Shown piece after piece: positions 35,575 through 45,082 of a stretch of 64,000 bases of DNA. The position numbers and the translations under genes were made by a program. The notes below the pieces were generated by a model. The model ran no database searches and had not been told where the DNA came from. It was given only the letters and a program-made list of their open reading frames with translations. The stretch comes from Verrucomicrobiota bacterium (GTDB lineage: Bacteria; Verrucomicrobiota; Verrucomicrobiia; Limisphaerales; UBA1319). The stretch covers positions 184,489 to 248,488 of the forward strand of contig JAKLHY010000003.1 in assembly GCA_022709905.1 (NCBI GenBank), in the 5' to 3' direction. The stretch's first letter is position 1; the number at the start of each line of letters is the position of its first letter.

Positions 35575-37912
35575 CGGAGCGGATTTGGCCCGGTTTTTCC
35601 GGCGGGCGCCATCGTCCCAGTCGCAGGGAATTGCCGATGACAATGAGGTCCGACATTCCCATGGCAGCCGCGCAAATGACGGGGCTCAGGAAGCCTAAGG
35701 CGGTCAGGGGAATTGCGGCGGCGTTGTAGAAAAAGGCCCAGAAGAGATTTTGCCGGATCGTGCGCAGAACGCGACGGGCGAGAGCCAGGGCTTCGGGCAC
35801 GGCTTGGATGTCGGAATTCAAAAGGATCACGTCGGCGGACTCGCGGGCGATGTCACTGGCCTGACCCACGGCGATTCCCAGATCCGCCTGTTCAAGGGCC
35901 GGAGCATCATTGATACCATCGCCTACAAAGGCGACCCGTCGCCCTTGTTCCTGAAGGCTTCGAATCATTTCGGCCTTTTTGTCCGGGTGAACCGCCGCAT
36001 GGATTTTGGTCTCGACGATTCCGACGCGCTTTCCAATGACAGCGGCCGTGACCTCCTGATCGCCGGTAAGCAGACCGACCTCCAAGCCCGACGATTTCAG
36101 CAGGGCCACCACCGAGGCGGCCTGGGGTTTTGGCGGGTCTTGAAGCGCGTAGACCGACACCAGCCTCTTCTCCGAGGCCAGTCCTACGACCGTTGCCCCT
36201 TGAGATTGCCATCCGCTTGCCCAGGATTTTGCCAGCCCGAGATCCACCCCTGCCGCCCCTAGCCAGGACAAGGATCCAAACCGCAGATGGGTTCCTGCCG
36301 GTATGCCGGCTAGAGCTTCCAGGATTCGCGCGGACAATCCCAACCCTCGATGTTCCTGCCACTCCCCGAGCGGTAGCCGATTCCGCGATAGCCGGGCGAT
36401 GGCTTTGCTGATCGGATGCGAGGAAGGCTCGGCCATCGAAGACGCCAGATCCAAAAACCGCGCCGGGATCTGTTCCTCCGGGATGAAACATCGGTGTTCC
36501 ACCACTTCCATGCGGCCGGCGGTCAAGGTTCCCGTTTTGTCAAAAATCAGCTCTTGGATATTCCCGCATTTCTCGAGAGCGATCCCGTCGCGGATCAGGA
36601 TGCCCCGGCGTGCCGATGTTTGGGCTCCCACCATCAAGGCGGCCGGCGTTGCCAATCCCATGGCACACGGACAGGCCACGATCAGGACGCCGGCACTGAC
36701 CATGATGGCCGCGGACAACGGATCGGCTGGCAGGTGCGATCGCCAGAGCCAGGGTTCCAGGGCCGAGGTTGCCTGTCTTGCTGTTTCGGGAAACCATCCC
36801 CACCACAAGCCTGCCAGCACAGCAATCAGGATGACTGCTGGCACAAACACATTGCTGACCTGATCTCCCAGTCGCTGAATCCGGGCCCGGCTGTTCTGGC
36901 AGTGTCGCACGGCCTCCACGATCCGGGCCAGCGCAGTGTCTGATCCTGTGGCCATGGTTTCCATGATCAGGCGGCCTGATTGATTGAGGGTCCCGGCATA
37001 AAGGATCGATCCTGTCTCTTTGTCCACAGGCATGGATTCGCCTGTCAGCATGGATTCATCGACCGCTGAGCCACCCTGGATCACCTTTCCATCGACTGGG
37101 ATTCGATCGCCGGGTCGAAGCACCACCCGATCCCCCGGAACCAGTTGCCGGACATCGACCTCGATTTCCTGATGGTTAAGATCCAGGCGGCGGGCCTTCG
37201 GCGGGGCGAGATCCAGCAGGGAGCCGATGGCCCGGGCGGCTTTGGATGTGGCGAGCGACTCGAGCCAGTGGCCAATGCTGATCAGAGTGATGATGGCCAC
37301 AGACTCCAAAAAGAACAGATGACCCGAGAAACCGCTGAACATCACCCAGGCGCTGAAGAGATAGGCGGTTGTGGAACCCAGAACAACCAGGGTGTCCATG
37401 TTCGATCCGCCGCTTTTCAGCCGGTTCCAGGCCCCCACATAGAATCGAGCTCCGCAGAGAATCTGGACCGGCGTGGCCAGGACAAAACCGAGCCATCGGA
37501 ACCAGGACGCTTCCGACCAACCCGCAATCCACTCGCCCCACAGCAACGGCGCCAACGCGATGAGACCGCAATACACATTGAATCTCCAGCCGCGCAACGG
37601 AGACCAGCCGGCCGGTGGGGATGTTGACTTGTCCTCCTTCGCCGCCGCTGAAAAACCGGCCTTTTCAATCGCTCGAATGACCGCAGTCGCATCCGCCCGC
37701 GCTGGATCCCGCCAGGCAACCCGGGCTTCCCCTGGATCCAGATCGACCCCAACGCTTTGAACGCATGCAAGCTCCTGGACAGCTTCGCGCACGTGGCGGG
37801 CGCAGTTGCCGCAGGTCATCCCTCGAACCTGAAATGCGCTGATCGAAGCCGTTGGCCTCTGCTCCGAGGAGCAGCCGCAGCCTGTGGAGTGTTCTATCGA
37901 TTGTTGCCCCAT
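35543..37912 (-). CDS. copA: Copper-exporting P1B-type ATPase
   Basis: A 789-residue heavy-metal-translocating ATPase that pumps Cu(I) out across the inner membrane. One N-terminal metal-binding domain has GMTCGNC (residues 31-37), preceded by a Cys-containing tail (GCGCSS). Transmembrane helix 6 carries the CPC motif (VACPCAMG, about residue 413). The phosphorylation site DKTGTLT is near 457, with the HP motif SSHPISKAI and hinge GDGINDAPAL near 664. Copper rather than zinc is inferred from CPC plus the final-helix segment MGMSDLIVIGNSLRL. No copper regulator or chaperone gene is adjacent. Confidence 0.93.
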   Translation of the reverse strand: MGQQSIEHSTGCGCSSEQRPTASISAFQVRGMTCGNCARHVREAVQELACVQSVGVDLDPGEARVAWRDPARADATAVIRAIEKAGFSAAAKEDKSTSPPAGWSPLRGWRFNVYCGLIALAPLLWGEWIAGWSEASWFRWLGFVLATPVQILCGARFYVGAWNRLKSGGSNMDTLVVLGSTTAYLFSAWVMFSGFSGHLFFLESVAIITLISIGHWLESLATSKAARAIGSLLDLAPPKARRLDLNHQEIEVDVRQLVPGDRVVLRPGDRIPVDGKVIQGGSAVDESMLTGESMPVDKETGSILYAGTLNQSGRLIMETMATGSDTALARIVEAVRHCQNSRARIQRLGDQVSNVFVPAVILIAVLAGLWWGWFPETARQATSALEPWLWRSHLPADPLSAAIMVSAGVLIVACPCAMGLATPAALMVGAQTSARRGILIRDGIALEKCGNIQELIFDKTGTLTAGRMEVVEHRCFIPEEQIPARFLDLASSMAEPSSHPISKAIARLSRNRLPLGEWQEHRGLGLSARILEALAGIPAGTHLRFGSLSWLGAAGVDLGLAKSWASGWQSQGATVVGLASEKRLVSVYALQDPPKPQAASVVALLKSSGLEVGLLTGDQEVTAAVIGKRVGIVETKIHAAVHPDKKAEMIRSLQEQGRRVAFVGDGINDAPALEQADLGIAVGQASDIARESADVILLNSDIQAVPEALALARRVLRTIRQNLFWAFFYNAAAIPLTALGFLSPVICAAAMGMSDLIVIGNSLRLGRWRPPEKPGQIRSVSVQSPKRPD

Positions 37913-38019
37913 AACCGGACAACATGTTCGAGGATTGCCGTGCCGTCAAACTTCCAGCGACTTTGCCATTGCGGGTTTTCGCCTGAGGATTACATTAGGG
38001 CAAAACCTCCCTTCCACTT

Positions 38020-40077
38020 ATGCATTTTGGCACCGATTACTATCCAGAGCACTGGGTTTACCCCTATGCAGGCACTCCCGAGCAACCCGAATCCCGATGG
38101 GAACACGATGCCGAACTGATGGTCGGCGCCGGCATCAACGTCGTGCGGATGGGCGAATTCGCCTGGGGATTGTTCGAACCCGAGGAAAACCGGTTTGATT
38201 TTGACTGGATGCGCCGGGCGATGGATGTCATGGGCAAGGCCGGCATCAAGATCGTGCTGGGGACGCCCACGGCCGCGCCTCCTGTCTGGATGGGGCAGAA
38301 GTATCCGGAGATCCTGCCCATCGACAAGTATGGCCGAATTTGCCGCTCCGGGACCCGCCGCGCCTGCTGTCTGAATAGCAATGTTTATTGGGAAAAGTGC
38401 GGCATCATCGTGCGGGAGATGGCCAAAGCCCTGGGCTCTCACCCCCAGTTAATTGCATGGCAAATCGACAACGGACTGGGAGGTCACCAGGTTGCCCTGA
38501 CATTCAACCAGGAAACTCAGCGCGACTGGCATGCCTGGCTCCAGGCCAAATACGAAACGATCCAACGACTCAACAACCGAATGGGCACCCGTTTCTGGAC
38601 CCAGACCGTAACCGATTGGAGCCAGGTGCCCATGCCCTGGCACGCGCCCACCGTCCATAATCCCGCCCTGGAGCTGGATTTCATGCGGTTTTCGAGCGAT
38701 ACAATTGTCGCCTTCGTTCGAATGCAGGTTGATCTCCTCCATGAACTCACCCCGCAATGTCCCACCACCAGCAACCTGCGCGCCCTAAGCAGGCCGTTCG
38801 ATCATTTCGATGTCGCCGAAGTTCTGGACTTCGTCGGGGTCGATAGCAATGCCACCATTAGGAGCAAGTCGTCCGAAATCGCCTGCGGCATCGATATGAT
38901 GCGTTCCCTGAAAAAGCAAGAGATGCGAACCCCGGACGGCGACACGGGCTTCTGGGTCGTGGAACAAAAGGCCGGAAACGTCGACTGGCAGGAGGTGAAT
39001 TCCTCGGTTCGGCCCGGGGTCGTCCGGCTGTTTACCTACCAGTTGATCTCTCGGGGGGCTTGCGGTGTCCTCTATTTTCTCTGGCGACAACCCCGGATCG
39101 GGTCCGAACAGTTCTATGGCGGCGTGCTTACCCACGATGGCCGGGGAGATAACCGGACCTACCGCGAGATCAAGCAGATCGGCGAGGAACTTAAACTGCT
39201 GAGTCCGGTTTTAAAAGGCACAAGGGTTGTGCCGGAGGCCGCCATCCTCTACACCCACGACAACGAATGGGCCTGCCAGCATCCCAAACAGCCCAACCGA
39301 TTCTTCAATCTCCGCGATCATATCCAACTGTTCTACAACGCGTTTCATGACCGGAATATTCCCGTCGACTTCGCCCGCCCAACCGAAGACCTCTCGCAAT
39401 ACAAACTGGTCATCGCGCCTTCCCTCCATTTGCTGGCCGGAGGCGAGGCCGATCTGTTGAAGCTCTATGTTCAAAACGGCGGCACCCTCGTCGGGACTTT
39501 TAATACCGGTCTGGTTGATGAATATTCGATCTCGCCCGACACCGGGTATCCGCATGATCTGACCGATGTTTTCGGCATGGAAGTCCTCGAGTTCGATCCG
39601 CTTCCGCCGGGCGAAGAGAATCACCTGACCTTCAAGGGGATCTTCGCGACCAGTCATCTTCATCCAGCACGACTTTGGTGCGATATCATCGAGCCGAAGG
39701 ATTGCCAGGTTCTGGCGGTTTACGCCAAGGACTTCTACGCCGGTCGGCCGGCGATCACCCTCAATACCTTCGGCCTGGGCAAGGCGATCTACGTCGGCAC
39801 CCAAAGCCATCAGGCCTTCTACTACGACCTCATTGCCTGGCTGCGGCAGACCTGCAACCTTTTCCCCTTGCTCAAAGTCCCCGACACCGTTGAAGTCAGC
39901 ATGCGCCAGAAGGATAACAACAAGATCTACTTTCTCCTCAACCATCAGGGCGCCCCGGTTCGCGTCCAGTTTTTCAAGCCCATGCATGATTTTTTGACGG
40001 GCGAAGTCTTTTCCGGTAATTATGACCTGCCCCCGCACGGGGTGCTGGTCCTGGATGAACAAGTGGCGAAAGTTTGA
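38020..40077 (+). CDS. GH42 beta-galactosidase-family protein with missing acid/base Glu
   Basis: 685 residues with the full GH42 layout: TIM barrel (starting MHFGTDYYPEHW), a trimerisation domain and a small C-terminal beta domain (GVLVLDEQ). The nucleophile glutamate is visible in FWVVEQKAGN. The acid/base position, normally Asn-Glu in WQIDNE-G, reads WQIDNGLGGH (codons AAC GGA), so Glu is replaced by Gly. All else is family-like, including CCLNS, FWTQTVTDWSQVP and LISRGACGVLYFLWRQP. It may hydrolyse beta-galactosides slowly, act by another mechanism or only bind. It has no signal peptide, so it is cytoplasmic. Confidence 0.88.
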   Translation: MHFGTDYYPEHWVYPYAGTPEQPESRWEHDAELMVGAGINVVRMGEFAWGLFEPEENRFDFDWMRRAMDVMGKAGIKIVLGTPTAAPPVWMGQKYPEILPIDKYGRICRSGTRRACCLNSNVYWEKCGIIVREMAKALGSHPQLIAWQIDNGLGGHQVALTFNQETQRDWHAWLQAKYETIQRLNNRMGTRFWTQTVTDWSQVPMPWHAPTVHNPALELDFMRFSSDTIVAFVRMQVDLLHELTPQCPTTSNLRALSRPFDHFDVAEVLDFVGVDSNATIRSKSSEIACGIDMMRSLKKQEMRTPDGDTGFWVVEQKAGNVDWQEVNSSVRPGVVRLFTYQLISRGACGVLYFLWRQPRIGSEQFYGGVLTHDGRGDNRTYREIKQIGEELKLLSPVLKGTRVVPEAAILYTHDNEWACQHPKQPNRFFNLRDHIQLFYNAFHDRNIPVDFARPTEDLSQYKLVIAPSLHLLAGGEADLLKLYVQNGGTLVGTFNTGLVDEYSISPDTGYPHDLTDVFGMEVLEFDPLPPGEENHLTFKGIFATSHLHPARLWCDIIEPKDCQVLAVYAKDFYAGRPAITLNTFGLGKAIYVGTQSHQAFYYDLIAWLRQTCNLFPLLKVPDTVEVSMRQKDNNKIYFLLNHQGAPVRVQFFKPMHDFLTGEVFSGNYDLPPHGVLVLDEQVAKV

Positions 40078-40462
40078 ACCGAAAAAGGGAGCTCCTCCGC
40101 CCAACGCGCGGCAACGCGTGCTGGCCGAGTGGCGCGGGATGGATTTGTATCCCTTGGAAAAGGCCCTCAAGCCTGCTGCCAGGTCAAGTGCGGTTGTCAT
40201 GCCCCAGGTGCTCGCCCGCCTTAATCTCGATTTGCGCCGCAGTGAAACCGAAATCCTCAAAGCCTGGAATCACCTCCTCGATCCCAACATCACCGCCCAC
40301 GCCCGTCCGACCGGCTGGCGTCGCGGAACTCTCTTCGTAACGGTCGACAACAGCGTCTGGCTGCACGAGATCGTGCGCTATCGGCAACGGGAAATCCTCA
40401 ATCGCCTCCAGAACTGTTTTGGACGCGATCTCATCGACCGAATCTCTTTTCGCGTCGGCTGA
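40055..40462 (+). CDS. DUF721/DciA-like protein
   Basis: About 135 residues. The ATG at 40055 overlaps the last codons of the GH42 gene, suggesting coupled translation. The C-terminal half fits DUF721: ILKAWNHLLDPNITAHARP, WRRGTLFVTVDNSVWLHEIV and ILNRLQNCFGRDLIDRISFR. The best-known DUF721 member, DciA, loads the DnaB helicase in bacteria without DnaC; a role in replication start is likely but inferred. The preceding ~35 residues are basic and Pro-rich. Confidence 0.8.
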   Translation: MNKWRKFEPKKGAPPPNARQRVLAEWRGMDLYPLEKALKPAARSSAVVMPQVLARLNLDLRRSETEILKAWNHLLDPNITAHARPTGWRRGTLFVTVDNSVWLHEIVRYRQREILNRLQNCFGRDLIDRISFRVG

Positions 40463-40502
40463 GGGGATAGTTCCCAATCCATCGCAGTCCAATCGACCGG
40501 GC

Positions 40503-40622
40503 TCATTCCCGCCACGAGACGCGCCGAAGGCCGGGGATGGCATCAAAGTGGGCGTCTTGACTCAGGATGGATAAACCGTGTTGGCGGGCCAGTGCGCCGA
40601 TCCAGACAGTCAATTGGCTGCA
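40503..40622 (-). pseudogene. VapC-type PIN-domain remnant (C-terminal ~39 residues)
   Basis: The frame reading TVWIGALARQHGLSILSQDA, then HFDAIPGLRRVSW to a TGA matches the end of VapC toxins. The sequence upstream in all frames shows no PIN-domain N-terminus or acidic active-site residues, and no vapB antitoxin gene is near. It looks like the decayed 3' end of a toxin gene. The rest of the 334-base gap (40463-40796) shows nothing else. Confidence 0.55.
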
Positions 40623-40796
40623 GCCACGCGGCCCTGCGGCTGATAATAAGGAGGTCATCCTCACGCCCATACGATTGTCGGTTCGCCGAACGGACCCCTG
40701 GTCTAATGAACTCAATCAACCTCCGTCTGATCGGGCTGCGGCGAATCCTGATCCCAAACCTAATCGCCATCCAAGTCCCAGGGTGGACTTTCTTGA

Positions 40797-41300
40797 CTAT
40801 TTCCGGCGGCCAATCCAAAGGAGCACTCCAGCCCCGAGGACGGCCAGTGTAGTGGTAGAGGGTTCGGGAACCCAGAGTACAAAGTCGCTAGGCATCGCCA
40901 ATGGAGTTGGAGATGGAGGGGTGGGCGCCCCAGGATTGGAACCGGCTTTTTGGCTAATCAGTGCCTCAGAACGGAGTCTGGGAGAATCCATTGAGTACGG
41001 ACTCGTCGTTCCATGCCAGCCGCGCAACACAAAAATGACGTCCGCGTTATCAACAGCGCCAGGAACCTCAAAGAATCCATGATCAAAGAATCCTGGTTCT
41101 ACAAGGCCAAAAGCAGCCCCAATGGGCGCGCCGGTTGCCGTGCAGAATTGCAGCCATGTGTCCTCCACGGGGGCAATGATCCCAGGGTAGGTATACACGG
41201 GATTGTTCGCGTCATAGTTGTTTGCCAAGATTGCGGCGCCGCCAAAGCAATCCCATCCCGTGATGCCAAGTAGGATCATTTTCAATAATGCATGTTTCAT
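40797..41300 (-). CDS. PEP-CTERM sorting-domain protein
   Basis: A 167-residue exported protein. The N-terminus (MKHALLKMILLGITGWDC) is signal-peptide-like. The C-terminus is a textbook PEP-CTERM tail: VPEPSTTTLAVLGAGVLLWI followed by GRRK. Such tails direct export and processing by an exosortase, linking the protein to exopolysaccharide. The central ~100 residues are Gly/Asn-rich with no domain I recognise. No exosortase gene is in the window. Confidence 0.88.
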   Translation of the reverse strand: MKHALLKMILLGITGWDCFGGAAILANNYDANNPVYTYPGIIAPVEDTWLQFCTATGAPIGAAFGLVEPGFFDHGFFEVPGAVDNADVIFVLRGWHGTTSPYSMDSPRLRSEALISQKAGSNPGAPTPPSPTPLAMPSDFVLWVPEPSTTTLAVLGAGVLLWIGRRK

Positions 41301-41373
41301 AGAATTCCGAAATTCACTCCGTCCAATTTGCGCCGCTGAATGGGACGACCTTGAATGAGCGAAAAGAAGTCAA

Positions 41374-41982
41374 TCAATCCTCCCGGCTAGGTTCCAGGTC
41401 GTTGGCTTCCAGAAGGCTCAGGCCCAGTTCTCCCCGCAGGTTGGGACGCCATCGGACGCAGCCCCTTTGATTGAAGTAAGCATGCTCGATCTCACGGATT
41501 CCGATGGTCTGGCAGAACTCCTGGAAATCGAGGATCGAGAAAAAGTGGAGGTTGGGGGTGCGATACCACGGGGAAGGGAGCGAACGGGTGACCGGGGAGT
41601 GGCCGGTAAAGAGCAGTTGGAGACGAATTCGCCAATGGGCGAAGTTGCTGTAGGAAATGACCACCCGTTGTCCAACCCGGAAGGCTTCCCGAAGGATTTG
41701 CTCCGGATCGCCGAGTTCCTGGAAGGTCCCGAGCAAGAGCACGTAATCGAAGGCATTGAGGCCGTATTGGTCAAGCCCCTCGAGGATGTCTCCTTGATGG
41801 ACAACCAGTCCCCGTTCGATGCATCGGGCGGCCAGATCGCCATTCTTTTCGACTCCTTCGCCTCTGACCTGGCGCGTTTCGATGAGCCGTTTCAAAAAAG
41901 CGCCATCCCCGGTGCCCAGGTCCAGGACGCGGGACTTCTCGGGGATCCATTTGATGACTTGATCGTAGAGCAGGCGATACAT
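41374..41982 (-). CDS. metW: Methionine biosynthesis protein MetW
   Basis: A 202-residue SAM-methyltransferase-fold protein of the MetW family, which works with MetX in the acyl-homoserine step of methionine synthesis. The SAM-binding loop is RVLDLGTGDGAFLKRL (about 18-33), followed by EGVEKNGDLAARCIERGL and VVHQGDILEGL. The family-typical VISYSNFAHWRIRLQLLFTG and YRTPNLHFFSILDF are present. The gene starts 26 bases after metX on the same strand, the usual metXW arrangement. Confidence 0.93.
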   Translation of the reverse strand: MYRLLYDQVIKWIPEKSRVLDLGTGDGAFLKRLIETRQVRGEGVEKNGDLAARCIERGLVVHQGDILEGLDQYGLNAFDYVLLLGTFQELGDPEQILREAFRVGQRVVISYSNFAHWRIRLQLLFTGHSPVTRSLPSPWYRTPNLHFFSILDFQEFCQTIGIREIEHAYFNQRGCVRWRPNLRGELGLSLLEANDLEPSRED

Positions 41983-42008
41983 GGAGGAATAAGACGTTAG
42001 GCAGGGGC

Positions 42009-43199
42009 TTACGCGCCCAGACTTCGATACTCGCTGTTCAGAAAGTGGCTCACTGCCCGGGAGAAATCCGGGTTGCGGATGAGAAAGGAATCATGGCCGT
42101 AGGGAGTCTCGAGGTTCAGGTAGGTCACGGCGACATTGGAGCGTTTGAGAGTTTTGACCAGTTCCCGCGACTGGCTGGGGGGGTAGAGCCAGTCGGACTC
42201 GAACGAAATGATCAGAAACCTGGCCTGGACGTGGCGCACGGCGTCGCGTCCATGGCGGCCTTCCAGCAGATCAAATCGATCGAGGGCCTTGGTGATGTAG
42301 AGATAAGAATTTGGATCGAATCTTTTGACAAAACTTTCCCCCTGATATTTGAGATAACTTTCCACAGAAAAGAAATCCGGGAAAAGATCTTCCGGACGGG
42401 GAGGGCGCTGGAGTTTGCGTCCGAATTTCTGATGCATCGAGTATTCGCTCAGGTAAGTGACATGCCCGACCATCCGGGCGACGGCAAGGCCGTGTTCAGG
42501 CCGATGGTGATCGTCGTAGTGTCCTCCGCGCCAGTTGGGATCGGTCATGATGGCTTGCCGGCCGACTTCGTTGAAGGCGATCTGCATGGGGGAGTGGGCC
42601 ATGCACGTGGCGATGGGGATGCAGGCGTGCAGGCGGTCGGGATAATCCAGGGCCCAGACCAGGGCTTGCATGCCCCCCATCGAGCCTCCGACAGCCGCGA
42701 AAAGCTTCGGGATGCCCAGGAAATCGACAAGGCGGACCTGGGCCGCAACCATATCCCGGATGGTGACGGGGGGAAAATCGGTGGCGTAAGGCCGGCCGGT
42801 GATGGGATTGATCGAGGTCGGACCGGTGGATCCGTTGCAGCCGCCCAGAATGTTGGAGCAGATGACGAAGAACTTGTCGGTATCGATGCTCTTGCCGGGG
42901 CCGACATGAAAATCCCACCAGCCGGGGCGGCGGTTCTGGGGATCGAGTCCGGCCACATGCGCGTTGCCCGAAAGGGCGTGACAGATCAGGATGGCGTTGT
43001 CTTTACGGGGAGAGAGGACGCCGAGCGTTTGGTAGCAGACCTCGAGCTCTTTCAGGTCGTAACCGGATTGCGTGCGAATGCCGGCGAGCTTGACCCCATG
43101 GGTCTGAGTGATTCCGAGGTCCGAGTGATAATCCTTTAGCACCTGATCCTGGAGGTCGCCCTCCAGCATGTTTTTGTTGAGTTCGCTTGGATTTTGCAT
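42009..43199 (-). CDS. metX: Homoserine O-acyltransferase
   Basis: A 396-residue alpha/beta-hydrolase transferring an acyl group (acetyl or succinyl) to homoserine. The nucleophile elbow is VGGSMGGMQAL (about residue 170), with catalytic Asp in FESDWLYPP and His in TPYGHDSFLI. Further family segments are LICHALSGNAHVAG and CSNILGGCNGSTGPTS. Whether acetyl- or succinyl-CoA is used cannot be told reliably. It is followed by metW; 54 bases upstream glmM ends on the same strand, so the two operons may be joined. Confidence 0.94.
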   Translation of the reverse strand: MQNPSELNKNMLEGDLQDQVLKDYHSDLGITQTHGVKLAGIRTQSGYDLKELEVCYQTLGVLSPRKDNAILICHALSGNAHVAGLDPQNRRPGWWDFHVGPGKSIDTDKFFVICSNILGGCNGSTGPTSINPITGRPYATDFPPVTIRDMVAAQVRLVDFLGIPKLFAAVGGSMGGMQALVWALDYPDRLHACIPIATCMAHSPMQIAFNEVGRQAIMTDPNWRGGHYDDHHRPEHGLAVARMVGHVTYLSEYSMHQKFGRKLQRPPRPEDLFPDFFSVESYLKYQGESFVKRFDPNSYLYITKALDRFDLLEGRHGRDAVRHVQARFLIISFESDWLYPPSQSRELVKTLKRSNVAVTYLNLETPYGHDSFLIRNPDFSRAVSHFLNSEYRSLGA

Positions 43200-43253
43200 C
43201 GCACTGGGACCTGTCTTTGCCGCTGGTTTCGGAGCATGGACTGGTGGGGATTG

Positions 43254-44645
43254 TCAGGCGGCGACTTCCCCAATTTGCCGGCGGATGGCGTCGCAAATGA
43301 GCTGGTTCCATTTTTTTAGGACGGGCATCTCGCGGCCCTCGAGGAGAAGGCGGGCTTTGGGCTCGGTCCCCGAGTAACGCAGCAACACGCGTCCGCCCGA
43401 GGGTTTGATTTCGGCCTCGGCCTGGGACACCAGGGCCAGGATGCCATCCAGCTGATCCCATGGCCGTTTTTCCCGGATCCGCACGTTCGTGACGAGTTGG
43501 GGAAATCGCGTCCAGCAAGAGGCGAGCTGGCTCAGGCTGGTCTGGCGGACTTTCATGATCCGCAGGATCTGCAAGGCGGATACCAGGCCATCGCCAGTGG
43601 TGCTGAAATCGCGGAAAATCATGTGGCCGCTCTGCTCGCCGCCGAGGGTGTAATCATGCTGCAACATTTCGTCGATGACGCACTTGTCGCCGACTGCGGT
43701 GCGAACGATCCGTCCCCCCGCCGCCGTAATGGCCGCATCCAGACCGGCGTTGCTCATGACGGTTGCGACGACCGTTTTGTGCCGGAGCGCGCCTTCGGCC
43801 AGCATCTCGAGCCCCGCGATGGCGAGGATATCGTCGCCATCAACGAGGTTTCCGTTTTGATCGCAGAGTAGAACCCGGTCGGCGTCTCCGTCGTGGGCGA
43901 TTCCCGCATCGGCCCGATACTGTCGGACCATCCGGCAGAGGACCTCGGGATGCATCGAACCGCAATCGCGGTTGATGTTGAGTCCATCCGGTTCGTTGTT
44001 AAAGACGAGCACTTCGGCGCCCAGTTCCCTCAGAACGCAGGGCGTTGACTTGTAGGCGGCGCCGTGGCCGCAATCGACCACAATCCGCATGCCTTCGAGG
44101 GTCAGTCCCCGCGGGAACGACGCCTTGGCGTGCTCAATATACCGCCCGAGGGCGTCATCAATGCGCACGGCCTTGCCAATGGCCTCCGCCGTCGGACGGA
44201 TTTTCTCAATTTCACCGGTAAAAACCAGTTCCTCGATCTGATCCTCAATCGCCTCGTCCAGTTTGTAGCCATCGTCCCGGAAGAATTTGATGCCATTGTC
44301 GTCGTACGGATTGTGCGAGGCCGTGATGACGAGTCCGGCATCCGCCCGAAGACTGCGCGTCACATACGCCACTCCCGGTGTGGGCAGCGGTCCAATAAAG
44401 AGGACATCCACTCCGATCGAGAGGATTCCGGAGGAAATGGCGTTCTCGAGCATGTATCCCGAGAGGCGAGTGTCCTTGCCGATCACGATCTTGTGACGGC
44501 CGTGGCCGCGCGATTCCGGGTGGGCATTTTTGAAAACGTGTCCGGCGGCCCGCCCGAGTTTCAGCGCGGTTTCGGCGTCGACAGGCTTGAGGTTGGCCTT
44601 GCCGCGGACGCCGTCAGTTCCAAAGATCTTATGGGGAGCATTCAT
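43254..44645 (-). CDS. glmM: Phosphoglucosamine mutase
   Basis: A 463-residue enzyme converting glucosamine-6-phosphate to glucosamine-1-phosphate for peptidoglycan and LPS. The ATG at 44645 is preferred to a TTG two codons upstream. The substrate loop begins KIFGTDGVRG, the phosphoserine loop is LVITASHNPYDDNGIKFF (about residue 107), the metal loop is HDGDADRVL (about 251), and the sugar-binding loop GGEQSGHMIF and phosphate-binding RYSGTEPKARLL are intact. It is the last gene of folP-cdaA-cdaR-glmM, the conserved cyclic-di-AMP cluster. Confidence 0.97.
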   Translation of the reverse strand: MNAPHKIFGTDGVRGKANLKPVDAETALKLGRAAGHVFKNAHPESRGHGRHKIVIGKDTRLSGYMLENAISSGILSIGVDVLFIGPLPTPGVAYVTRSLRADAGLVITASHNPYDDNGIKFFRDDGYKLDEAIEDQIEELVFTGEIEKIRPTAEAIGKAVRIDDALGRYIEHAKASFPRGLTLEGMRIVVDCGHGAAYKSTPCVLRELGAEVLVFNNEPDGLNINRDCGSMHPEVLCRMVRQYRADAGIAHDGDADRVLLCDQNGNLVDGDDILAIAGLEMLAEGALRHKTVVATVMSNAGLDAAITAAGGRIVRTAVGDKCVIDEMLQHDYTLGGEQSGHMIFRDFSTTGDGLVSALQILRIMKVRQTSLSQLASCWTRFPQLVTNVRIREKRPWDQLDGILALVSQAEAEIKPSGGRVLLRYSGTEPKARLLLEGREMPVLKKWNQLICDAIRRQIGEVAA

Positions 44646-44651
44646 AGACAA

Positions 44652-45080
44652 TCATCGGGTGAATTTGCCGGAGGGTTTCTCGGGGGCGGGAGACGGAGTC
44701 AGACGAATCGTGACCCGCGAGGGAACAATGCGCACGACCTCGACACTGCTCGGAACCACCACCTCCACGCGCTTGCTGACTAGATCGGCGTTTTCCTCCG
44801 AGGTCAGGTTGATGAACACCTCGAGATTGGTTTCGTGCAGTTTCTTTACGGCGAAGGAAGGTCCGCGAAGGGCGACAGTCACTGTCGAGGGAGTGACCTC
44901 ATAGGACCGGTTGTCGTTCGGGAGGCGAAGCACCCGGACCGGCAAAGAAGCATACTCGTGGACGCTCATGAACTCCATGTCGGGAATGACCCGTTGATGA
45001 ATGACCAGCCAGGTGATAATCGCCAAGGCAAGGGCGCACAGTTTCCAAGGGTAATTGTGAACAATCAGCTTCCGCCACAT
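44652..45080 (-). CDS. cdaR: YbbR-domain protein, CdaR-like
   Basis: A 142-residue protein starting at the ATG at 45080, 2 bases after the cdaA stop. One membrane helix (about 11-29, WKLCALALAIITWLVIH) is followed by a YbbR-type domain (LPVRVLRLPNDNRSYEVTPS, VTVALRGPSFAVKK). Only about one to one and a half YbbR units are present, whereas Gram-positive CdaR has several. It likely regulates the neighbouring diadenylate cyclase. The gene order cdaA-cdaR-glmM supports this strongly. Confidence 0.85.
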   Translation of the reverse strand: MWRKLIVHNYPWKLCALALAIITWLVIHQRVIPDMEFMSVHEYASLPVRVLRLPNDNRSYEVTPSTVTVALRGPSFAVKKLHETNLEVFINLTSEENADLVSKRVEVVVPSSVEVVRIVPSRVTIRLTPSPAPEKPSGKFTR

Positions 45081-45082
45081 GA

